A stretch of 35,593 bases of DNA from Lachnospiraceae bacterium (GCA_016290595.1 JAEEUR010000016.1:1-35593); one strand, 5' to 3'. Shown: positions 8,783-17,417, counted from the stretch's first letter. Made by a program: numbers and translations. Notes: generated from the letters alone by a model not told the origin.

Positions 8783-9703
8783 ATGGAAATGAGAGCCGTC
8801 TATGCGGAATGCCTCGCCGGGCTCATGGAAGCGGACCGGCACGTGGTGGTGCTGGACGCGGATCTGGCCAAGGCCAGCGGTACGCTTGCCCTGTACAAAC
8901 GTTTCCCGAAGCAGATGTTCGACTGCGGCGTGGCCGAGCAGAACATGGCCTCCATCGCGGCCGGGCTCGCGAGCTACGGCTTTACGCCCTGGATCGAAAG
9001 CTTCACCGCCTTTTCCTCCCGCCGCATCTGCGACCAGATCGCCATCTCCATCGCCTACGCGGGGATGAACGTGAAGATCGTCGGGTCGGACCCCGGCATC
9101 GCGGCCGAATTAAACGGGGGCACGCACATGAGCATGGAGGATATCGGCGTGCTGCGCTCCATCCCCGGCCTGGTGATCGTGGAACCGGTCGACGACGTGC
9201 AGCTGAGGGCCATGATGCCCGTGCTGCAGGCGTACCCGCACCCGGTCTATCTGCGCCTCTTCCGCAAGGAAACTCCGCGCGTTTTCGGAGAGGATTACCG
9301 CTTCGAGCTGTTCAAGGCGGACCTCTTAAGGCCCGGGAAGGATCTCACGATCTTTGTCAGCGGCTTTCTGACCGCCGACGCCCTGGCCGCCGCCGATGAG
9401 CTGGCCCGGGAAGGGGTCGAAGCTGAAGTCATCAATATCCACACCATCAAGCCGATCGACCGGGAGACGGTCATCGAGTCCGCCCGCAGGACCGGCCGCG
9501 TCCTGACCGTCGAGAACCACAACGTGATCGGCGGCCTTCACTCGGCGGTGCTGGAAGCCCTGGCCGGCGAACGCATCCCGGCGGCGGCCGTAGGCGTTCA
9601 GGACCGCTTCGGGGAGGTCGGCAAGCTGCCGTATTTAAAGGAAGCGCTGGGCCTGACGCAGGAGAACATCCTGCAGAAGGCGCGGATGCTGCTGGAAATG
9701 TAA
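8783..9703 (+). CDS. Transketolase, C-terminal subunit
   Basis: DCGVAEQNMASIAAGLASYGFTPWIESFTAF...RICDQI, VKIVGSDPGIAAELNGGTHMSMEDIGVLRSIPGLVI, INIHTIKPIDRETV. Confidence 0.9.
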   Translation: MEMRAVYAECLAGLMEADRHVVVLDADLAKASGTLALYKRFPKQMFDCGVAEQNMASIAAGLASYGFTPWIESFTAFSSRRICDQIAISIAYAGMNVKIVGSDPGIAAELNGGTHMSMEDIGVLRSIPGLVIVEPVDDVQLRAMMPVLQAYPHPVYLRLFRKETPRVFGEDYRFELFKADLLRPGKDLTIFVSGFLTADALAAADELAREGVEAEVINIHTIKPIDRETVIESARRTGRVLTVENHNVIGGLHSAVLEALAGERIPAAAVGVQDRFGEVGKLPYLKEALGLTQENILQKARMLLEM

Positions 9704-9727
9704 CGAATCAGCAACGCGCCGAGCGCG

Positions 9728-9821
9728 CCCGAACACAACTTTTGGGAGACCATTGAAGAGACCTGACTGCTCTTCTATTCCGGGAGGTCTCTGAACGGTC
9801 TCCAAAAAGTTCGTGTCGAGG
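9728..9821. repeat. Palindromic intergenic element, copy A (nested inverted repeats)
   Basis: Outer arms CCCGAACACAACTTTTGGGAGACC (9728-9751) / GGTCTCCAAAAAGTTCGTGTCGAGG (9797-9821); inner arms AGAGACCT (9757-9764) / AGGTCTCT (9785-9792); resembles copies B and C. Confidence 0.6.
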
Positions 9822-9885
9822 CAGCAAGGCGGTTATAATATCTTGAACCTCTCCCGCATCCGGGAGGAATTAGGAAGGAGAAAAC

Positions 9886-10359
9886 ATGAAACTTGCCATC
9901 GGAAGCGATAAATCCGGCTTCGCCGTCAAGGAAGCCGTCAAAGCTTGGCTCATCGAAGCCGGCTATGAATTCGACGATCTCGGCACCACGGATCTGAACG
10001 AAGTCCACCCCTACTATCAGGTGGCCTCCGAGACCGCGCCGCGCGTCGCCGCCGGCGAATACGATAAGGCCGTCCTGATCTGCGGGACCGGCGCCGGCAT
10101 GTGCGTCGTCTCGAACAAGTTCAAAGGCGTCTCCGCGGTCGCCTGCGAAAGCCTGTACGCCGCGAAGATGGCCCGCGCCATCAACAACGCGAACGTCCTT
10201 TGCATGGGCGGCTGGATCGTCGGGCCCGAGATGGCCGTCGAGATGGTCAAGACCTTCCTGAACACCGAATGGTGCCAGGATCTGGAGGACTGGCGCGCTG
10301 CCAACATGCACAAATTCGCCGCGCAGCTTCATGCCATCGAGGACAGGATCTATGGATAA
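9886..10359 (+). CDS. RpiB/LacA/LacB-family sugar isomerase (SqwI-like candidate)
   Basis: MKLAIGSDKSGFAVKEAVKAWL...LICGTGAGMCVVSNKFKGVSAVACESLYAAKMARAINNANVLCMGGWIVG; collinear with E. coli RpiB with active-site changes. Confidence 0.85.
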   Translation: MKLAIGSDKSGFAVKEAVKAWLIEAGYEFDDLGTTDLNEVHPYYQVASETAPRVAAGEYDKAVLICGTGAGMCVVSNKFKGVSAVACESLYAAKMARAINNANVLCMGGWIVGPEMAVEMVKTFLNTEWCQDLEDWRAANMHKFAAQLHAIEDRIYG

Positions 10360-11446
10360 CTTTGTTTACGCGCAGCCGGTCCGGATCCGCTTCGGCGAAG
10401 GCTGCCTTCTGGCGCTGCCGGAGGTCCTGAAGGAGTTCGGGATCGAACGCTGCGTGCTGGTCTGCGGCCGTCACTTTGCCGCCCGGGCCGAAGTGCTGCA
10501 GCAGGAGATCCCCGCCATCCGTGCCGTATTTTCGGAAGTCGAACCCAATCCGCAGCTTTCCGGCGCGGCTGAGACCGCCCGCCTGGCGCGGGAATGCAAG
10601 GCGCAGGCCGTCGTCGGCATCGGCGGCGGCAGCGCGCTGGATACCGCCAAGTTCGCGGCTGCCATCGCTCCGGGCAGCGCAGATCCGGAGGCGTACTATC
10701 ACGGCGAAGTCCCCTTCCCGTCCGATCCGCTCGCCGTCATTTGCGTCCCCACCACGTCCGGCACAGGCAGCGAGGTCACGCAGGTCTCCGTCATCAGCCA
10801 CGGAGCGGAAAAGCGGACCATCAACCACCCGGCCTTCATGCCGAAGGCGGCCCTCGTGGATCCGGCTCTTACCTATTCCGTCTCTCCGTACACCACCATG
10901 ATCACCGGCCTGGACGCCCTCTGCCACGCCGTCGAAGGCTACTGGAGCAGATATCACCAGCCGATCCCGGAACTGTACGCCGCCGAGGCGGTGCGCCTGA
11001 TCCTGGATAATCTGGAAACGGCTTATCGCGACGGCAGCAACAAAGAAGCCCGTGCCGCGCTCTCCTACGCCTCGCTCCTGGGCGGCCTGTCCTTTGCGCA
11101 GACCAAGACCGCGGCCTGCCACGCCTGCAGCTACCCCTTAAGCGAGCTTTACCACCTGCCGCACGGCGAAGCCTGCGCCTTCACCTTTGACAGCCTCGTG
11201 CGCCTGAATGCGGACGAAAGGCTGGAAGCGCTCTGCCGCCGGGCGGGGCTTTCCGGCAGCGAAGAGCTGGCGGAGCGCATCGCCGCCTTCAAAAAGACGG
11301 CCGGCCTGAAAACGCGCCTCTCCGAGCTCGGCGAAGTCGATACCGCCGCCCTGGCCGCCGCCTGCGCCGCGCATCCGCTCATGAACAACAATCCCGTCCC
11401 GCTGGATGCGGCCGCGTTAAAGGCCATGTTCGAGGCGCTGCGCTGA
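10352..11446 (+). CDS. Iron-containing (type III) alcohol dehydrogenase / aldehyde reductase
   Basis: GIGGGSALDTAKF, VPTTSGTGSEVTQVSV, DALCHAVEGYWS, HACSYPLSELYHLPHGEACA. ATG at 10352 overlaps the preceding stop (ATGGATAA), preferred over the 10331 ORF start. Confidence 0.9.
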   Translation: MDNFVYAQPVRIRFGEGCLLALPEVLKEFGIERCVLVCGRHFAARAEVLQQEIPAIRAVFSEVEPNPQLSGAAETARLARECKAQAVVGIGGGSALDTAKFAAAIAPGSADPEAYYHGEVPFPSDPLAVICVPTTSGTGSEVTQVSVISHGAEKRTINHPAFMPKAALVDPALTYSVSPYTTMITGLDALCHAVEGYWSRYHQPIPELYAAEAVRLILDNLETAYRDGSNKEARAALSYASLLGGLSFAQTKTAACHACSYPLSELYHLPHGEACAFTFDSLVRLNADERLEALCRRAGLSGSEELAERIAAFKKTAGLKTRLSELGEVDTAALAAACAAHPLMNNNPVPLDAAALKAMFEALR

Positions 11447-11515
11447 GCGCTCTCCGGAAGTTTCCTGCCGGGCTGGAACGCAAAATGTGAATTTTCACTT
11501 TCCCGTGAAAAGTTC

Positions 11516-11544
11516 TTGCGCTTTCCGGAAGAAAGCCTTATAAT
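11516..11544 (+). promoter_or_regulatory. Promoter of the foldase lipoprotein gene
   Basis: TTGCGC (11516-11521), 17-bp spacer, TATAAT (11539-11544). Confidence 0.6.
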
Positions 11545-11578
11545 AGAGCGGCTAACGATTTTTCGGAGGTTCTTTACT

Positions 11579-12580
11579 ATGAAGCGTTACAGCAAGATCC
11601 TTGCACTGTTCTTAGCCCTGATGCTGCTGATGAGCGGCTGCGGCAGCAACCCGGACTCCTACGCGGAGAAAGTGGCGGCCACCTACGGCGATCAGACCGT
11701 TTACCTGGACGAGGCCAACTTCTGGCTGCGCTACGAGCAGATGGGCTACAGCTACATCGCATATATTTACCAGTATTATTACCGCGTCTCCAACATCTGG
11801 TCTCTGGAAAGCGGCCGCCGGACGCAGACCTATGAGGAATCGGCCAAGGAAGATACCATGGCCGCCTTCTTGCAGATGTTCATCCTGCTGGACCATGCCG
11901 ACGAATACAAGATCACGCTGACCGACGACGATTACGCCAAGATCGATGCCATCATCGCCGAGCTGCGGACCGACTACGCCGACTCCCTCTTTGCCGAGAG
12001 CGCCATCGGCAGCTATCCGGATGCGAAGCTGCGGGAATCCATCGCCCAGCGGACGAAGGCCGTCAAGGTCTGGAACGCGGTGCGTGAGCAAGCCACGGTG
12101 AACGTCAGCGATGAGGACGCCAAGAGCTTCTCCGTCCACTATTTCCAGATCACCTCTTCCGCCAAGATCACGCCTGAAGGCGGCAGCGAGCTGACCGGTG
12201 AAGCGATCGCCGAATATCTGACCAACGAGCTGGTCAACGGCACGAGCTTCGAGACCTTAAAGTCCACCTTCTCCACTCTCACGGCCGGCGACGTCTCCTA
12301 CCGCTGGAACGATGAGGACACCATGAACCGTCCGCAGAACCGTCTGGGCCGCGTGCTGACCGACGGCCGCGTGACCTGGCAGAAGGACGGCGACAGCTGG
12401 TACGTCGTGCAGTGCATCTCCGCCGATGACAAAGACGCCGCCGCCGAAGCCAGAGCGACGCTGGAAAGCCGGCAGAAGGAAGCCCACTTCAACGAAGTGT
12501 ACGCCGAATGGGCCAAGTCCGCGAAGAAATTCTCCGTCAAGAAGGCCTTCAACGATCTGCCGATCATCATCTCCGAGTAA
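11579..12580 (+). CDS. SurA/PrsA-like extracytoplasmic foldase lipoprotein
   Basis: Lipobox LMSGCGS after signal sequence; SurA_N-like helical region and PPIase-like C-terminal region; start at 11579 with RBS, not 11516. Confidence 0.7.
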   Translation: MKRYSKILALFLALMLLMSGCGSNPDSYAEKVAATYGDQTVYLDEANFWLRYEQMGYSYIAYIYQYYYRVSNIWSLESGRRTQTYEESAKEDTMAAFLQMFILLDHADEYKITLTDDDYAKIDAIIAELRTDYADSLFAESAIGSYPDAKLRESIAQRTKAVKVWNAVREQATVNVSDEDAKSFSVHYFQITSSAKITPEGGSELTGEAIAEYLTNELVNGTSFETLKSTFSTLTAGDVSYRWNDEDTMNRPQNRLGRVLTDGRVTWQKDGDSWYVVQCISADDKDAAAEARATLESRQKEAHFNEVYAEWAKSAKKFSVKKAFNDLPIIISE

Positions 12581-12590
12581 GGGTCTTCCG

Positions 12591-12646
12591 GCAGACAAAA
12601 AGAGAGCGCCGCAGCTTTTGGGCTGCGGCGCTCTCTTTTTGTCTGC
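12591..12646. terminator. Bidirectional intrinsic terminator
   Basis: GCAGACAAAAAGAGAGCGCCGCAGC (12591-12615)-TTTTGG-GCTGCGGCGCTCTCTTTTTGTCTGC (12622-12646), 25-bp perfect stem between convergent genes. Confidence 0.92.
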
Positions 12647-12653
12647 TCCGGCT

Positions 12654-14447
12654 TCAGACCGGCGCGGTGATCTCCTTCAGCCAGGCAGCTTCCTCCGCCG
12701 TCAGGCCGCTCCGCAAGCGCTCGTAAACCATCGCGTGATACGCGTTCAGCGCGGCTTTTTCGTCCGGAGCCAGCAGCTCCGTCATCACCGGCGTCAAGTC
12801 GATGGGGCAGAGCGTCAGGTTTTCGAAGCGGTAGAACTGGCCGTATTCGTTGACCTCGTCCGCCACGCAAAGCAGCTCGTTCTCGATGCGGATGCCGTAC
12901 TCGCCCTCCGTATAGATGCCCGGCTCGTCCGTGGTGACCATGCCCGGCTCCAGCTCCACCAGTCCCTCCGGCACGGCCGGCTTGGCCCAGCGGAAGCCGT
13001 TCGGTCCTTCGTGCACGTTCAGGCAGAAGCCGACGCCGTGGCCCGTGCCGCAGCGGTAGTCGATGCCCAGATCCCAGACCGGCCCGCGGGCCAGGATATC
13101 CAGGAAATAGCAGGTCGAACCCTTCAGGAACTTTGCCGCGCCCAGGCGCAGGAAGCTGCGCAGCACCGCGGTATAGTGGCGTTTTTCCTTTTCCGTAAGC
13201 GGTCCCATCGCGACGGTCCGCGTGATATCCGTGGTGCCGTCGTAATACTGGCCGCCGGAATCCACCAGCAGGAAGCCCTGCTTTTTGATCATCGAATAAT
13301 TCGAAGGCGTGGCGGAATAGTGCATCATGGCGGCGTTCGGGCCCATAGCCGCGATGGTGCCGAAGGACAGCTCAAAGGCGCCCTGCTCCCGGCGGCACTT
13401 TTCCAGATAGTCGCTGACGTCGATCTCGCTTAAGGACTCCGGATCCGGGTGATGCATCAGCCAGTACAGCCACTTGACCATGGCCACGCCGTCCTTGCGG
13501 TGCGACTCGCGCAGGGCATCCTGTTCCACCGGATTCTTGACGCATTTCATGAGCGTGGTCGGGTTGATCTTTTGGATCTTCTCCGCGTCCGCGGGCAGCG
13601 AAGCCGCCAGCAGATACGCGGTCTTTGCCGGATCGAACAGGACCTTCGCCTTTTCGCCCGCGTCGGCCGCCGCCGTCCAGATCTCCTCGTATTCCTTTAA
13701 TTCGACGCCCTGCTCCGCCAGCGCTTTCCTGACGTCCTCGCCGAAACGTTCGCGGCGGCAGTAGAGCACGGCGTCCTCTTCGCTCAACTTCACGAAGCCG
13801 AAAACGACCGGGTTGTTGGGAACGTCGTCGGCGCGCAGGTTGAGGAGCCAGGCGATGTCATCCAGAGAGGAGATAAAGTGCAATGCGGCGCCGGCTTCCT
13901 TCATTTTTTCCCGGACCGCCGCGATCTTTTCGGCCGCCGTCCGGCCCGTATATTTAACGTCCAGCAGGAAGGGCTTAGAGAAGCTCTGCGCCGGCCGGTC
14001 GGTCCAGACGGCGCCGAGAAGATCCCGGCCCGCCTTAAAGGAAACCGCCTTGCCTTCCAGCGCTTTTTTCCAGTCCTCCGCCAGCTTCACGGTGGTCATG
14101 CGGCCGTCGAAGCCCAGGACCTCGCCGTCCTTCAGTTCCTGCTTCAGGAATTCCGGAACGGTGGGCACGCCAGCCTGCGCCATGCGCATCAGCTCGAATT
14201 CGCTGCCGGACAGCTCCCGTTCGGCCTGAATGAAATAGCGGCCGTCCGTCCAGAGCAGGGCTTTTTCCTTCCCCACCAGGACCGTGCCGGCCGAGCCGGT
14301 AAAGCCGCTGATAAAACGCATCGTGCGGAAATAATCGCTTAAATACTCCGAACCGTGGCAGTCGCCCGAAGGAACGATATACCAGTCGATCCCGTCTTTT
14401 GCCATCTCGGCCCGCAGGGCCGCCAGTCTTTCGTTGATCGTCGTCAT
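12654..14447 (-). CDS. Xaa-Pro aminopeptidase (M24B)
   Basis: YIVPSGDCHGSEYLSDYFRTMRFISGFTGSAGTVLV...LLVDSGGQYYDGTTDITRT...GTGHGVGFCLNVHEGPNGF...EPGMVTTDEPGIY. ATG at 14447 preceded by aaggagc; the ORF track uses TTG at 14465. Confidence 0.93.
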   Translation of the reverse strand: MTTINERLAALRAEMAKDGIDWYIVPSGDCHGSEYLSDYFRTMRFISGFTGSAGTVLVGKEKALLWTDGRYFIQAERELSGSEFELMRMAQAGVPTVPEFLKQELKDGEVLGFDGRMTTVKLAEDWKKALEGKAVSFKAGRDLLGAVWTDRPAQSFSKPFLLDVKYTGRTAAEKIAAVREKMKEAGAALHFISSLDDIAWLLNLRADDVPNNPVVFGFVKLSEEDAVLYCRRERFGEDVRKALAEQGVELKEYEEIWTAAADAGEKAKVLFDPAKTAYLLAASLPADAEKIQKINPTTLMKCVKNPVEQDALRESHRKDGVAMVKWLYWLMHHPDPESLSEIDVSDYLEKCRREQGAFELSFGTIAAMGPNAAMMHYSATPSNYSMIKKQGFLLVDSGGQYYDGTTDITRTVAMGPLTEKEKRHYTAVLRSFLRLGAAKFLKGSTCYFLDILARGPVWDLGIDYRCGTGHGVGFCLNVHEGPNGFRWAKPAVPEGLVELEPGMVTTDEPGIYTEGEYGIRIENELLCVADEVNEYGQFYRFENLTLCPIDLTPVMTELLAPDEKAALNAYHAMVYERLRSGLTAEEAAWLKEITAPV

Positions 14448-14493
14448 CTCAGTGCTCCTTGACAAGCTGTGTTTTTACAATAAACGCCTCGCG

Positions 14494-14550
14494 CCCGGGA
14501 CGAAAACTTTCTCGGACCCGGTTCCAAGGGTCCTCGAAAGTATTGTCCGG
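14494..14550. repeat. Palindromic intergenic element, copy B
   Basis: CCCGGGACGAAAACTTTCTCGGACCC (14494-14519) / GGGTCCTCGAAAGTATTGTCCGG (14528-14550); shares AAAACTTT-YTCGGAC...GTCCTC-RAAAGTATTGTCCGGCTCGC with copy C. Confidence 0.7.
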
Positions 14551-14566
14551 CTCGCTCGGCGCCGTG

Positions 14567-14956
14567 TCACTCCCTGATATGCTCCATCCCCTGGCTTAAG
14601 ATCGACACGATGTGGTCGTCCGCCAGCGAATAAAAGATCGTTTTGCCGTCCCGTCTGGCCTTCACCAGATCCATCTGCTTTAAGATCCGCAGCTGGTGCG
14701 AGATCGCCGGCTGCGTCATGCCTAAAAGCTGCGCGATATCGCAGACGCAGGTCTCCGAGCAGAGCAGCACGTAAAGGATCCGGATGCGGGTGGAATCCGC
14801 GAAGACCTTGAAAAAGTCCGCCAGCGAATACAGTTCCTCTTCATCCGGGATCGATTCCAGCACCTTCCGCACCAGTTCCGGGTGGACGTGCTTTGCGCCG
14901 CAGAGTTCTAAGGGCTCTGCGGCGCGTCTTGCCGTTTTTTCTTCAAATCCGCTCAT
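14567..14956 (-). CDS. ArsR/SmtB-family metal-responsive repressor (CadC/CzrA-like)
   Basis: FADSTRIRILYVLLCSETCVCDIAQLLGMTQPAISHQLRILKQMDLVKARRDGKTIFYSLADDHIVSILSQGMEHIRE; CVC in helix alpha-3 and an SmtB-type D-x-H-x10-H-x2-E alpha-5 motif. Confidence 0.9.
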   Translation of the reverse strand: MSGFEEKTARRAAEPLELCGAKHVHPELVRKVLESIPDEEELYSLADFFKVFADSTRIRILYVLLCSETCVCDIAQLLGMTQPAISHQLRILKQMDLVKARRDGKTIFYSLADDHIVSILSQGMEHIRE

Positions 14957-16053
14957 GACAGGATCGGAATATGGTCCGGATCACCCACCATGCGGGTCCC
15001 GTTTGCGATCCGGGTCTTCTTGTCCACGATACAGTTCTCCAGCACCACGTCGTCGCCCACGTAGACGTCGTCCATCAGGATGCAGTTTTTCACGTTGCTG
15101 CGGTCGCCCACATAAACTTTCTTGAACAGGACGGAATCCGCAACGGTCCCGTTGACGATGCCGCCGCCGGCCACCAGCGAATTCGAAACGCGGGCCGAGC
15201 CGTTGAACTTGGCGGGCGGGTTGTCGTCCACCTTGGTGTGGATGACCGGATGCTCGCTGAAGAAGAAACTGCGCAGCTTCGGATCCAGGAAATCCTTATT
15301 GCAGTCAAAATAGGCCTTCACCGACGCGATATTCGTCCAGTAAGTCTCCAGCATGTACGCCATGATCTTGCGCTCCGCCAGATGCGGGATGATCATCTCC
15401 GTGACCAGATGGCACTTGTCCTCGCGGGCAGCCTCCTCCAGCAGCTGGATCAGGTGCCGGCGGCGGATCACGTAGATGCCGCAGTTGATGATCTGCTCGT
15501 TGGGGGAGGAATGTTCATCCTTCTCCGCCCAGGAAACGATGCGGCCGTCGCCGTCCAGCTGCAGCACGCCGAAGCGTTCGCTCTCGGCCTTCGGCATCCG
15601 CTTGCAGACGATGGTCATCTCCGCGCCGGTGGCGGCGTGGCGTTCCAGCACCTCGTTGTAGTCCAGCTTGTAGACGCCGTCGCCGGAAGCGATGATCACG
15701 TAGGGCTCGTGACGCTCCTTGATAAAGTCCAGGTTCTGGATCAGGGCGTCCGCCGTGCCGCGGTACCAGTGCGTGTTTTCCGGCGTGATGGTCGGATTTA
15801 AGAGGTACAGGCCGCCCTGTTTGCGGCCGAAATCCCACCACTTGGAGGAGCTTAAGTGAATATTCAGCGAGCGGGAGCTGTACTGCGTGACCACCGCCAC
15901 GGTCCCGACGCCCGAATTGCTCATGTTGCTCAGGGAAAAGTCAATGCTGCGGTAGGTGCCCGCCAGCGGCATGGCCGCCACGGCCCGTTTCGCGGTCAGG
16001 CTCTCCAGACGGCTGGAGCCGCCCCCTGCCAAAATGATACCGACTGCCTTCAT
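14953..16053 (-). CDS. glgD: Glucose-1-phosphate adenylyltransferase, GlgD subunit
   Basis: [49 protein letters not shown]; diverged GlgC-like protein, next to glgC. Confidence 0.92.
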   Translation of the reverse strand: MKAVGIILAGGGSSRLESLTAKRAVAAMPLAGTYRSIDFSLSNMSNSGVGTVAVVTQYSSRSLNIHLSSSKWWDFGRKQGGLYLLNPTITPENTHWYRGTADALIQNLDFIKERHEPYVIIASGDGVYKLDYNEVLERHAATGAEMTIVCKRMPKAESERFGVLQLDGDGRIVSWAEKDEHSSPNEQIINCGIYVIRRRHLIQLLEEAAREDKCHLVTEMIIPHLAERKIMAYMLETYWTNIASVKAYFDCNKDFLDPKLRSFFFSEHPVIHTKVDDNPPAKFNGSARVSNSLVAGGGIVNGTVADSVLFKKVYVGDRSNVKNCILMDDVYVGDDVVLENCIVDKKTRIANGTRMVGDPDHIPILS

Positions 16054-17321
16054 GCCCGGCCTCCCTTCTTGATGATGTAATCACCGGATTCCAGCACACC
16101 GTTCGGATAGTCTTCCGGCACGGTCTTGCCCATGATCGCCACGTTCTTGCCGATGCTTACGTTCTCCGGGATGACGCTGTTCGCGCCGACCACCGTAATA
16201 TCGTTGTTGTATACGCGCGGATCCAGCCGGGAAGCAGCGAAGAAGCCCTCTCCGATATGGGTGCCGGCGCCGATCACCGTGTTTTCGGCAATGATCGCCT
16301 TGCGGATCACCGCGCCTTCCCCGATCACCACGCCGTTCATGATGACCGAATCCCGGATCTTCGCGCCCGGTGCGATCTTAACGTTCGCGCCCAGCACGGA
16401 ATGCTTGACCGACCCCTCAATGCTGCTGCCGTCGCCGACGATGGACGATTCGGCTTTGCCGCCTTCGGCGATATAGGCCGGCGGATACGCTTCCGCGGAG
16501 GTGTAGATCTGCCAGAATTCCTCATAGAGGTTGAACTCCGGCACCAGATCCGTCAGCTCCATATTGGCTTCCCAGTAGGTGCCCAGCGTCCCGACGTCCT
16601 TCCAGTAGCTGTTGAACTGGTAGGAATAGAGCTTGCCGCCCCGTCTGTGGATGTGCGGGATCACGTGCATGCCGAAGTCGCAGTTCGGTACGTTGGAAAG
16701 CTCCTGCAGTTCATTTTTCAGGGTCTTGAAGTTGAAGATATAGATGCCCATGGAGGCCAGATTGCTGCGCGGATTCTTCGGCTTTTCCTCAAAATCCGTG
16801 ATGCGTCCTTCCGCATCCGTGATCATGATGCCGTAGCGGGACGCCTCGTCCCACGGGACGGGCATGACGGCGATGGTCGCTTCCGCGCCGGCGCTGACGT
16901 GCCGCGAGAGCATGTCTTCATAATCCATCTTGTAGATATGGTCGCCGGAAAGGATCAGCACGTAGTCGGGATTGTACTGCTCCATAAATTCCAGGTTCTG
17001 ATAGATGGCGTTGGCCGTTCCGGTATACCACTCGCTGTCGCCGGTCTTTTCATAGGGCGGCAGGATGGTCACGCCGCCGAACTGCTTGTCCAGATCCCAC
17101 GGGATCCCGATCCCGATATGGGAGTTCAGCTGCAGGGGACGGTACTGGGTCAGAACGCCTACGGTATCTACGCCGGAGTTGACGCAGTTGCTTAAGGGGA
17201 AATCGATGATCCGGTATTTCCCGCCGAAAGCCACGGCCGGTTTTGCCATTCCCTGGGTCAGCGCGCCGAGACGGCTTCCCTGTCCGCCGGCCAGCAGCAT
17301 GGCAATCATCTGCTTTTTCAC
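16050..17321 (-). CDS. glgC: Glucose-1-phosphate adenylyltransferase
   Basis: (V)[68 protein letters not shown] start at 17321 with RBS aggaggg, not the 17414 ORF start. Confidence 0.95.
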   Translation of the reverse strand: MKKQMIAMLLAGGQGSRLGALTQGMAKPAVAFGGKYRIIDFPLSNCVNSGVDTVGVLTQYRPLQLNSHIGIGIPWDLDKQFGGVTILPPYEKTGDSEWYTGTANAIYQNLEFMEQYNPDYVLILSGDHIYKMDYEDMLSRHVSAGAEATIAVMPVPWDEASRYGIMITDAEGRITDFEEKPKNPRSNLASMGIYIFNFKTLKNELQELSNVPNCDFGMHVIPHIHRRGGKLYSYQFNSYWKDVGTLGTYWEANMELTDLVPEFNLYEEFWQIYTSAEAYPPAYIAEGGKAESSIVGDGSSIEGSVKHSVLGANVKIAPGAKIRDSVIMNGVVIGEGAVIRKAIIAENTVIGAGTHIGEGFFAASRLDPRVYNNDITVVGANSVIPENVSIGKNVAIMGKTVPEDYPNGVLESGDYIIKKGGRA

Positions 17322-17354
17322 GGTATTCCCTCCTGTGAATGATTGTTTGGCTTC

Positions 17355-17372
17355 AGTATAGCACAGATGTGC
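17355..17372 (-). promoter_or_regulatory. glgC -10 with adjacent palindromic operator candidate
   Basis: Minus strand TATACT (17360-17355) directly preceded by GCACA-TC-TGTGC palindrome (17361-17372). Confidence 0.45.
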
Positions 17373-17373
17373 A

Positions 17374-17400
17374 TAAAAAAAAAGCCCCGTAAGAGGCTTT
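17374..17400 (-). terminator. Intrinsic terminator of the MATE gene
   Basis: Minus strand AAAGCC-loop-GGCTTT followed by a T run. Confidence 0.7.
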
Positions 17401-17417
17401 GTACTGTTCCGCATGCG

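Noticed and set aside
7738-8784. 348-aa minus-strand ORF over the transketolase N-subunit
   Set aside because: Shadow ORF; no family resemblance, and the transketolase motifs are definitive.
10331-10351. Upstream ATG for the Fe-ADH (MPSRTGS extension)
   Set aside because: MDNFVYAQPVRIRFGEG at 10352 is the natural family start and overlaps the upstream stop; the extension lies within the RpiB-like coding region.
11470-11515. GAATTTTCAC-TTTCCC-GTGAAAAGTTC hairpin after the Fe-ADH gene
   Set aside because: Only about 7 bp of clean stem and no T run; too weak to call a terminator with confidence.
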